Part shown: positions 9,459 to 16,257 of the stretch, piece after piece
Numbering within the stretch: position 1 is the first letter of the stretch
How the letters are laid out: each line of letters starts with the position of its first letter
NCBI GenBank assembly: GCA_938001865.1
Contig: CALLAW010000055.1
Coordinates: 1 to 64,000, forward strand
Source: an uncultured Saprospiraceae bacterium
GTDB lineage: Bacteria; Bacteroidota; Bacteroidia; Chitinophagales; Saprospiraceae
DNA length: 64,000 bases
Direction of reading: 5' to 3'
Program-made: the position numbers and the translations under genes
The notes under the pieces: generated by a model
Databases searched by the model: none
What the model saw: the letters and a program-made list of their open reading frames with translations, nothing else
What the model was told of the DNA's origin: nothing

Positions 9459-9759
9459 CTGCAAACAATGGCTTGCAGAGAGTAGAACAGCAGGTATTCT
9501 AACCTGTCCTACAAATAAAAATATTAAAACGAGATGTAATCATCTCATCAAGATCTGGTCTGGTAGTTCAGTTGGTTATGATGACTGAGTGGTCTGCAGA
9601 GCAGAATTGTGAGATAGCAATCTCACAATAATGAAGGAACTGCAAACAACGGCTTGCAGGGAGTAGAGCAGCAGGTATTCTAACCTGTCCTACAAATAAA
9701 AATATTAAAACGAGATGTAATCATCTCATCAAGATCTGGTCTGGTAGTTCAGTTGGTTA
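9459..9759 (+). repeat. 120-bp direct duplication (9459-9578 and 9640-9759) in the tRNA-Asp leader
   Basis: Two near-identical 120-bp blocks 181 bp apart start at CTGCAAACAAyGGCTTGCAG and run through TATTAAAACGAGATG into the first 22 bases of tRNA-Asp. Block 1 therefore contains a truncated tRNA-Asp copy (9557-9578) that diverges after GGTTA. Each block has a CTGCAA/TTGCAG hairpin, a GAGATG-TAAT-CATCTC hairpin, and a 15-mer (9490-9504; 9671-9685) exactly complementary to tRNA-Asp 9755-9769. A perfect 10-bp hairpin (9606-9629) lies between them. Confidence 0.9.
9557..9578 (+). pseudogene. Truncated tRNA-Asp 5' fragment
   Basis: The 22 bases are identical to the acceptor 5' strand and D-arm start of the intact tRNA-Asp at 9738, then sequence identity stops. 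It cannot fold into a tRNA. Part of the leader duplication. Confidence 0.8.
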
Positions 9760-9811
9760 GAATACCTGCCTGTCACGCAGGGGGTCGCGAGTTCGAGTCT
9801 CGTCCAGACCG
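9738..9811 (+). tRNA. tRNA-Asp (anticodon GTC)
   Basis: A complete cloverleaf: acceptor GGTCTGG pairs with CCAGACC plus discriminator G, the anticodon arm CCTGC-CTGTCAC-GCAGG carries GTC, and the T-arm has GTTCGAGTC. The 3' two thirds (from 9762) is repeated at 31166-31216, so this gene was the integration target; the insertion restored an intact tRNA at the left end. Confidence 0.97.
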
Positions 9812-9812
9812 C
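9762..9812 (+). other. attL: left 51-bp direct repeat of the integrated element
   Basis: The 51 bases from ATACCTGCC through CCAGACCGC are identical to 31166-31216. They span the anticodon arm to the 3' end of tRNA-Asp, the standard target of tyrosine-recombinase elements. The element lies between this repeat and its partner. Confidence 0.92.
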
Positions 9813-9820
9813 TGGAAATC

Positions 9821-9852
9821 AAGGAGTTATGAAGAAATTCATAACTCCTTTT
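9821..9852 (+). terminator. Rho-independent terminator after tRNA-Asp
   Basis: AAGGAGTTATGAA, a GAAA loop, then TTCATAACTCCTT give a 13-bp perfect stem followed by TTTCC. It is supplied by the element and replaces the original terminator now at 31217-31250. Confidence 0.8.
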
Positions 9853-9856
9853 CCTT

Positions 9857-9888
9857 TTTGCGTGTCAATTGCGTGAAATTACTCTTTG
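9857..9888 (+). promoter_or_regulatory. Promoter of the left-end HTH gene, overlapping paired TTGCGTG heptamers
   Basis: TTTG at 9857-9860, a 19-bp spacer and TACTCTTTG at 9880-9888 resemble the Bacteroidota promoter (one extra base in the -7 box). The spacer contains TTGCGTG at 9858 and 9869, 11 bp apart. The same pair occurs at the right end (31049, 31060), so this may also be a recombinase or excisionase binding site. Confidence 0.5.
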
Positions 9889-9940
9889 TATTTACTGGTC
9901 TTATTTTATCACTATCTTTACTGATAGCACGACATCTATT

Positions 9941-10225
9941 ATGAGTACAACAGATATTAAGGTCATATGCTTAGAATCAGAAGCTTTTTATAAGCTTGTG
10001 GACGAAGTAATACAGAAACTTAAGTCAGAAAACAACCAAAATTCTAAAGAGCAATGGATAGATGACGCAGAGGCAATGCAGCTTTTGAAGATTGGAAAAA
10101 CTACTTTGTCAAAATATAGATCAGAAGGTTTTATCAGATATTCTCAAATAGGAAAGAAAGTTATTCTGTATGACAGATTTTCAATCATAGAATTTATTGA
10201 GAATAACGTAAAGGAATCATTCTAA
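9941..10225 (+). CDS. HTH DNA-binding protein, excisionase-like (MerR/HTH_17 type)
   Basis: The 94-aa protein starts with MSTTDIKVICLESEAFYKLV and carries WIDDAEAMQLLKIGKTTLSKY and then FIRYSQIGKKVILYDRFSIIEFI, the winged-helix pattern of excisionase-family helix-turn-helix proteins common at the ends of Bacteroidota mobile elements. A frame from 9869 adds 24 residues, but these overlap the promoter, so the ATG at 9941 is preferred. Probable role: excision or regulation of the element, with the integrase at the other end. It overlaps the next gene by one base (TAATG). Confidence 0.75.
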   Translation: MSTTDIKVICLESEAFYKLVDEVIQKLKSENNQNSKEQWIDDAEAMQLLKIGKTTLSKYRSEGFIRYSQIGKKVILYDRFSIIEFIENNVKESF

Positions 10226-10461
10226 TGAAGAATATCAAAATAATTAAGAAAGCATTTAACGATGGATATTTATTGCAAAAGCTTAATCCAGAACTAGCAG
10301 TAAGGGTAGCAAAGGCTTTTGATGATCCATCTCATGTTTATGCAAAAGGATTCATCTCTGGTGCAATTGAATACATTACGGAAAAAGGATTGGCTCAAGA
10401 TGTTAGTATTGATATAGCAAAAAATAAAGAAATAATAAAATCAATAAAAAGGAGTATATAA
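10225..10461 (+). CDS. Small hypothetical protein of the mobile element
   Basis: The 78-aa basic protein contains PELAVRVAKAFDDPSHVYAK and ends in KEIIKSIKRSI. Its ATG overlaps the stop of the HTH gene, so it is translationally linked to it. No motif is recognised. Probably a small regulatory or accessory protein of the element. Confidence 0.55.
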   Translation: MKNIKIIKKAFNDGYLLQKLNPELAVRVAKAFDDPSHVYAKGFISGAIEYITEKGLAQDVSIDIAKNKEIIKSIKRSI

Positions 10462-10534
10462 TCATTGAATGTCTAAAAGTGTTCAATTTATTAAGTTGCT
10501 AAATAAGATTACTTCAGGGTAGAACATTAATTTA

Positions 10535-13500
10535 GTGTTTTCCTGTTTGGGAGAAATTGTTACAATAGAGTATGAGATTTGTAACAATAGAGATTACCCT
10601 TTAAATGAAATTGAATTAGTAGTTTCTCTTAGTGAAGGACTTGAATTATTAGATATAGGTTCTTTAGGTGATGGATTCGAGACTATCCCTGATGATACAC
10701 TATTACCAGAAGATTGTAAGAATTACTCAATTTTATTAGAGATAGGTGAAGATGTAAGCCTATATGAGCAGGATTTAAATGCAAGCCTTACAATTAGCCC
10801 CGATGGGTGTAATAAGACAGAAATTATTGATTATATAATTGTACCAACTGAAAATGCGCAAACTTTAAATTTTGGTTATGTCGTAAATGAAGACAATAAA
10901 ATCTTACTACAAATGGAAGTTTGTAACATTTCTGATGATTTAGTTGAAAATCTCATTTTACAACTTTCCATTCCATCTAGTATTACAATTGATAATGTTG
11001 GTGAGTTTTATCCAGTACAAGATGGTGTTGAAACAAACTTGACATTATTGCCTGGCGAATGTAAAAATTTAGTTGTTAGAATTCTTGATCCAAACTGTAT
11101 CTGTGACATCTTTGATTTTACTGCGAATCTTCTTAGTTGCAATAGTCCATCTGAAACAATTGAATTTGATTCTGATGAATTTTATTTTCTTGGTGTTTCT
11201 GCTCAATTTAGTAATGATTGTTCATTACTTCTAGCAGAAATTCTTGATTCTGAAATTTGTTTTGATTACCAATGGAAGGTAAATTCACAATCACCAATAT
11301 CAGGGACAACAATTGATGAAGAACTTTTGCAATTGGGTAATAATACCATTGAGGTGACTGCTGTGGCCCCATGTGGAACAACTAGTATTGAAGTGTATAA
11401 TATTGACAATGACTGTATAAACTTAGAATGCCCAACAGATAATGAAACTATTTACGTATTAGACGATAATAATAATCTTTTTTCTGATGTTTTTAATGAT
11501 CCAGCAAATGGCCTCACGAATCCTGTAATTAACCAGACTTTCTATATTGAAAACAACCTTGAAATAGACATGGGAGTAACTTTCCAAAATTGTACATTCT
11601 TTTTCGAAAATGGTTCTGAACTTAACATCTCAGAAGCTGATGATCAGGTTTCTTTTTTATTTTCTCATTTAACTGCCTGTGACCAATTCTGGGATGGTGT
11701 AGACCTAGAAGATTCTGCAAATGTACAATTTAGATTTGGTACAACGATTGAAAATGCTATTACAGCAATCGAAGCATCATCCGGAGCTGTAGATCTTGTT
11801 TTTTACAGGTCCGAAATTCTTGATTGTTTAACAGGAGGAAGATTCGTAAATGCAGATCATGACATTTTATTTGATGAGTCTAACATTACATTTAACGAGT
11901 TTAACATTGATTTGCCGTCAGGTTCGGTTCCAAGAGGGTTGATTTTCAATGAGGTTGATAATGTTTCACGTATAAGACGAAGTCATTTCACAAACCTGTT
12001 TACTGGTATAAATATATCAGGCTCGGCAGTTGAAGTTAAAAATGGGTGTACATTTAGTGATATAGGTAATAGTAACGAACTTATTTGGGATGAAATTGCT
12101 GGAAACGCTACTGCAATAGAAGCTAATGATAATTCTAATGTTATGGTTAACCATGGAAATGTGTTTGCAAATTGTTCAAGAGGTATTGTGGCAAGTAACT
12201 CTAACCTATCTATAACACATCAGAATGTTTTTGATGTGTTTACTCATGCCATCGCTTGCGAGGGTCCTACATCAATAGTTGATGTTAGGAATAACGAAAT
12301 TGTTGCAAAAAGAGTAGGAATTGGTTTTACAACTGGATTCATTGAAATATATGATAATGAAATACAAATTTCAAATTCTGGATTTGGCAACATTGGAATT
12401 GGTATTGATTTGTCAAGATTAGTAGGTGGACATATTAATTCTAATTCAATTACAATGTTGTCGGGTACGGATGGGATGCAAATCAGAAATTGTAAGAGGG
12501 TTGGCGTCAGAGAGAATACGATTTTGCAAGATGGGGTAATAATAAATATGAGAGATGGTATAGCTATAGAAGGTTCTGAACTGAACATGTTATTTAGGTG
12601 TAATAGAATTGCTAATGCAACAAATACAGATTGGCATTTCGGTATTTCTGTTAATTTATCTAATGATATTGATCTAATTTTAAATGAAATAGAAGGACAA
12701 TGGATTGGTATGGATTTTCATGAGCTGTCAGGAATGCATTTTTTGATAGAAAATAATTTCATTGGTGGACACTTAGGTTTGGATATCTCATCTGTATTAG
12801 GCGAACAAGAACACCATGGTAATGAATGGCAAGATGGGTGGGATATTGCAGTAAGAAGTGACCTGTCAGCTGATGATAATACAAATTCTCGTTTCATTAC
12901 TGATTGTAATGTTGATAAATATTGCCCTGATCCTAATCTAGTTGAGGCAATTGGTCAATTATTTGATGATCAAGATGGTGTTGTTACACATAGTACACCA
13001 TGTACTAACAATCCTGGAGATGATGATGAAGAGGTTAATTTACATGATCCAATAGACGAATTAGAATTCTTGTGTGAAGGAATAATGAATAATGACAGCC
13101 TTTCATGTGAAGAGCAATGGTTAGAAAACTATCAGCTTTACTCTCTTGTAAAATCAATAAAAGATACTACAAAATTGACGAAAACAAGATGTCTAAATGC
13201 ATTCTTAGTAGGTATTGCTTCAACAGATATTGTAACTTTCTACACAATAGATTCTTTACTAACGAGTAATATTGACTCTAACTATTTGTTGGATATTGAT
13301 AGTCTATTTAACGGATTATTGATCGCAGTAGATGATTCTGATGATAATGCTGCTAATTTATACTCTCAAATTATTAAAACACAATCTACCAAGGCAGACA
13401 GTTTATGGAATAATCAATTAAATGTAGCTGATTCTTTGTTAACAACAATTCGAGACACCTGTATGTTGACTGAAGTTTGGAAAACTGTATTTGAGACTAT

Positions 13501-13942
13501 AGTTCATGAAACAATATATGGTTACAATAGAGATAGTTCAACTATAGATTATATGCACAATATTGCACAATACTGTCCTTCAGACATTGGCAAGGTCATT
13601 TTTTATGCAAGAGATTACATGAATTCAATAAATGAGAAAGAGTATATAAATGAATGTCAAAACACCGCAGTTGTTCAAAGAGAGAAAAGCAATATTTCAA
13701 CTAATGAGTTTGAGATTTCAATTTATCCGAACCCTGTGTACAATACTCTCAACATAGACACAGACTTAAAGCAAATTTCAAAAATTTCGTTGTACAATCT
13801 CTCAGGTATAGAAGTTAAATCAGCATCACTAAATATCGGAATCAAAACTACAATTGACGTAACTGATATACCTATTGGTATGTATATCATTACAATACAT
13901 TCTAGTAAACACACCTATACCCAAAAAATTATTATTCAATAA
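10535..13942 (+). CDS. Large extracellular beta-helix protein with T9SS sorting domain, apparently 5'-truncated
   Basis: The frame (1135 aa) opens at a GTG with no signal peptide and enters directly a DUF11-like domain (VTIEYEICNNRDYPLNEIEL), followed by a second one near residues 100-190. Residues about 330-800 form repeated short strands with N-rich turns typical of right-handed parallel beta-helices. A helical region follows (870-1050). The last 75 residues have IYPNPVYNTLNID and end in TYTQKIIIQ, a type A T9SS C-terminal sorting domain. A T9SS cargo normally needs a Sec signal, so the 5' end seems to have been lost at about 10500-10535, or the true start is elsewhere. Function unknown; adhesion or glycan binding is possible. 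Confidence 0.6.
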   Translation: MFSCLGEIVTIEYEICNNRDYPLNEIELVVSLSEGLELLDIGSLGDGFETIPDDTLLPEDCKNYSILLEIGEDVSLYEQDLNASLTISPDGCNKTEIIDYIIVPTENAQTLNFGYVVNEDNKILLQMEVCNISDDLVENLILQLSIPSSITIDNVGEFYPVQDGVETNLTLLPGECKNLVVRILDPNCICDIFDFTANLLSCNSPSETIEFDSDEFYFLGVSAQFSNDCSLLLAEILDSEICFDYQWKVNSQSPISGTTIDEELLQLGNNTIEVTAVAPCGTTSIEVYNIDNDCINLECPTDNETIYVLDDNNNLFSDVFNDPANGLTNPVINQTFYIENNLEIDMGVTFQNCTFFFENGSELNISEADDQVSFLFSHLTACDQFWDGVDLEDSANVQFRFGTTIENAITAIEASSGAVDLVFYRSEILDCLTGGRFVNADHDILFDESNITFNEFNIDLPSGSVPRGLIFNEVDNVSRIRRSHFTNLFTGINISGSAVEVKNGCTFSDIGNSNELIWDEIAGNATAIEANDNSNVMVNHGNVFANCSRGIVASNSNLSITHQNVFDVFTHAIACEGPTSIVDVRNNEIVAKRVGIGFTTGFIEIYDNEIQISNSGFGNIGIGIDLSRLVGGHINSNSITMLSGTDGMQIRNCKRVGVRENTILQDGVIINMRDGIAIEGSELNMLFRCNRIANATNTDWHFGISVNLSNDIDLILNEIEGQWIGMDFHELSGMHFLIENNFIGGHLGLDISSVLGEQEHHGNEWQDGWDIAVRSDLSADDNTNSRFITDCNVDKYCPDPNLVEAIGQLFDDQDGVVTHSTPCTNNPGDDDEEVNLHDPIDELEFLCEGIMNNDSLSCEEQWLENYQLYSLVKSIKDTTKLTKTRCLNAFLVGIASTDIVTFYTIDSLLTSNIDSNYLLDIDSLFNGLLIAVDDSDDNAANLYSQIIKTQSTKADSLWNNQLNVADSLLTTIRDTCMLTEVWKTVFETIVHETIYGYNRDSSTIDYMHNIAQYCPSDIGKVIFYARDYMNSINEKEYINECQNTAVVQREKSNISTNEFEISIYPNPVYNTLNIDTDLKQISKISLYNLSGIEVKSASLNIGIKTTIDVTDIPIGMYIITIHSSKHTYTQKIIIQ

Positions 13943-13962
13943 AGTCGTATCTTTCTGTAATT

Positions 13963-15483
13963 ATGAATAAAATATTTATATCAACTGTGATTCTCATTTT
14001 TATTTTCTGCTTAACAGTTGTAGGACAGAGTAAATATGACTACCAATGGATATTTGGCAATGATCCTGATCCTACTCCTGGAGTTGAAGCATTAATCTTA
14101 GATTTCAATGGGAATAAGAGGACTTTATATCCTTTTAACTTTGGAGAAACTGATGATCAAATAGATTTTAACCAAGCCTCCATTTGCGATCATGATGGCA
14201 AGTTACTATACTATGTCAATGGGTGTGCAATCTATGATAGCACATTCCAGGTTATGGAGAATGGAGAGGATATCAACCCTGGAGAAGTACATGAAGAGTT
14301 TTGCAGATTTGGTATCTATCCTGTGTTGGGAGGGTCTCTTTTATTAGAAGACCCAACAGGATTAGGAGTCTATTACCTTCATAAGAATGATGTTTGGGTT
14401 GAAGATCAAAATGGAAGTACAGATGTTACATTCCCTGATCTGATGTATTCATATATTTCTTATTCAGAAAACAAAGTCATTAAAAAAAATATTAGAATAG
14501 ATTCAATTAGGTATAAACAAGCCGGATATTTTGAATCAATTAGACATGAAAACAATATCGACTGGTGGGTATTTGATTTTGTTGAGGATGAATATGGTGG
14601 ATATTTAGCAAAATTTCTTATTGACTCGACTGGAATACAACACTTTGAAGATTGGGATTACCCTAACAAGGAATCCTTAAATGAAAGTTGTAGCTCAGCG
14701 GGTCAATCGTGCTTTTCCCCTGATGGGTCTCTTTACGCTAGATATTGCAGTCTTACGGGTCTTGATGTTTTTGACTTTGATCGTGAGACTAGTGAATTGT
14801 CTAATTATCGTCACCTTGATATCTTTGGTCTAGGAGAAAACTTTAGTGGTCTTGCTATCTCACCAAATAGTCGTTTTATTTATGTCAGTGATGGCGATAT
14901 GCTGATGCAGGTTGACCTCTGGGAAGAACAACTCTTTAATGGTGTAGAATTGGTTGGAGAGTATAATGGCACGGCTAACCCCTTTCCTGCAAAGATTGTC
15001 TGGATGCAAATCGGTCCAGATTGTCGTATCTACATAGTCAGTTCCAACAGCTCAGAGTCTATGCATTACATCGATAGCCCGAATGAAAAGGCGAGTGCTT
15101 GCAACTTTATGCAAAATGGTCTAAAATTCCCATACTCAATCAATCCAGGTTCGATTCCAAATCATCCCGTCTTTCGTTTTGATGGTGAAGAAGTTTGTGA
15201 CTCTACAATTACAAGTCTCTTTAACATTCCTATTGAAATATCATACGACCTAGACCTATATCCCAATCCAACTAGTGATGTTTTGAACATTGACTATCCT
15301 GAAGATTTGCACCGAACAGTTTTATCTATCATGGATATCTCAGGAATGATAGTAGAATTTCACGAAATTGACTATTCTGGAAGTTATAGATTATCTGTAG
15401 ATAATTACAAAGCAGGCATCTATATTGTTGAGGTGATCTCTAATCAAACTGTATATTCCAGTAGGTTCATTAAGATTGATTAA
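13963..15483 (+). CDS. Secreted propeller-like protein with T9SS sorting domain
   Basis: The 506-aa protein starts with a hydrophobic signal peptide ending near VVGQ. Blades such as CFSPDGSLYARYC, LAISPNSRFIYVSDG and IGPDCRIYIVSSN suggest a WD40/SMP-30-like beta-propeller. The C-terminus DLYPNPTSDVLNIDYPED onwards to SSRFIKID is a T9SS type A sorting domain. It begins 20 bp after the beta-helix gene and is likely co-transcribed. Related surface proteins are abundant in Saprospiria-like genomes; the role is unknown. Encoded in the mobile element as cargo. Confidence 0.75.
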   Translation: MNKIFISTVILIFIFCLTVVGQSKYDYQWIFGNDPDPTPGVEALILDFNGNKRTLYPFNFGETDDQIDFNQASICDHDGKLLYYVNGCAIYDSTFQVMENGEDINPGEVHEEFCRFGIYPVLGGSLLLEDPTGLGVYYLHKNDVWVEDQNGSTDVTFPDLMYSYISYSENKVIKKNIRIDSIRYKQAGYFESIRHENNIDWWVFDFVEDEYGGYLAKFLIDSTGIQHFEDWDYPNKESLNESCSSAGQSCFSPDGSLYARYCSLTGLDVFDFDRETSELSNYRHLDIFGLGENFSGLAISPNSRFIYVSDGDMLMQVDLWEEQLFNGVELVGEYNGTANPFPAKIVWMQIGPDCRIYIVSSNSSESMHYIDSPNEKASACNFMQNGLKFPYSINPGSIPNHPVFRFDGEEVCDSTITSLFNIPIEISYDLDLYPNPTSDVLNIDYPEDLHRTVLSIMDISGMIVEFHEIDYSGSYRLSVDNYKAGIYIVEVISNQTVYSSRFIKID

Positions 15484-15740
15484 TCTGTATTTAGATTGAG
15501 TTATCACGACTTCATTGGTACATTCTTGCCTGAAATAGAAATTGTTTCTCAAAATTTGAGAAGGTTATCATAATGTCCTAAAAAATTAAACTTGTGGACA
15601 TAACTATAAGTCCTCTTGCAGTCAAGAGGTTTTTCTTGCAGAAAGCACTATTCGTGCATCTTCAGAAAAATACCCTTCGGCAACTTGACTGAGAGTACTT
15701 GATAGTTTAATGGTTGTCCTTTAATTTCTTCTAAACTATT
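15484..15740. other. Intergenic stretch with hairpins, no gene seen
   Basis: No coding frame is convincing. It contains a near-perfect palindrome around 15545-15561 (TTCTCAAAATTTGAGAA) and the terminator-like hairpin at 15612-15634. The last part is the leader of the broken ORF at 15741. Confidence 0.5.
15612..15634 (+). terminator. Terminator-like hairpin
   Basis: CCTCTTG, a CAGT loop, CAAGAGG and then TTTTTC form a 7-bp stem with a U-run. It lies about 130 bp after the T9SS propeller gene and could end that transcript. Confidence 0.5.
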
Positions 15741-16058
15741 ATGAATACTCGATACGATTTGAAAAATGAAGTTATCTCAGAATTACAAGAACGACGTTCT
15801 ACAGAGTGAATGACTAAGTCATATGATGATATCATTGATTACATGCATTGAGTAGTTGAAAATGCTATTCCTGTATACACGACAGATCTACTAGAAGTAG
15901 CAGCAAGCAATTTGTGGATAGCAACTGTAGAGCCTTCTAATATACCTACAGATCATGTAGACCCTGTCAAACTTATAAGCTTAAATATTTATGAACTACT
16001 ATGTGAAGAAGTCCACGAATGGTATGAAGTTAATCGAGCAGATAAAGATGATTACTAA
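15741..16058 (+). pseudogene. 105-codon ORF interrupted by two in-frame TGA codons
   Basis: From ATG 15741 to TAA 16056-16058 the frame reads MNTRYDLKNEVISELQERRS..., broken only by TGA at codons 23 (15807-15809) and 37 (15849-15851). After the second TGA the frame continues with VVENAIPVYTTDLLEVAASN and ends in NRADKDDY, amphipathic and protein-like. Reading TGA as Trp gives TEWMTKSYDD and DYMHWVVENA, which look natural; two TGG codons also occur. A terminator hairpin follows 15 bp after the TAA. Other element genes stop at TGA, so decay (TGG to TGA) is the simplest reading; origin in a TGA-recoding phage is an alternative. Not otherwise recognised. Confidence 0.6.
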
Positions 16059-16072
16059 AATTCACATAATAT

Positions 16073-16104
16073 ATAAAAGAGGAAGTTATTACTTCTTCTT
16101 TTAT
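16073..16104 (+). terminator. Rho-independent-type hairpin after the TGA-interrupted ORF
   Basis: ATAAAAGAGGAAGT, a TATT loop and ACTTCTTCTTTTAT make a 14-bp stem with one G-U pair, with T-rich descending arm. It follows the TAA of the broken ORF by 14 bp. Confidence 0.6.
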
Positions 16105-16257
16105 TATGTATTTTGATTATTGGTTAATTTAGATCAGTGTAAAAACATCACTTTCTGCTTCAATATTTTTGGAAAATAAATACTATAAGATGCAATCATA
16201 TGTATGGTCCAAAAACTGAATTAATTAGTTTATTTTAACAATGAATAACCAACTTTC

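Noticed and set aside
9753-9944. 63-aa ORF starting inside tRNA-Asp
   Set aside because: It overlaps the tRNA and its terminator; translation is not plausible.
15741-16058. Genetic code change (TGA as Trp) for the whole element or organism
   Set aside because: MobC, coupling protein and several NRPS-cluster genes end with TGA in ATGA overlaps, and long ORFs have no internal TGA.
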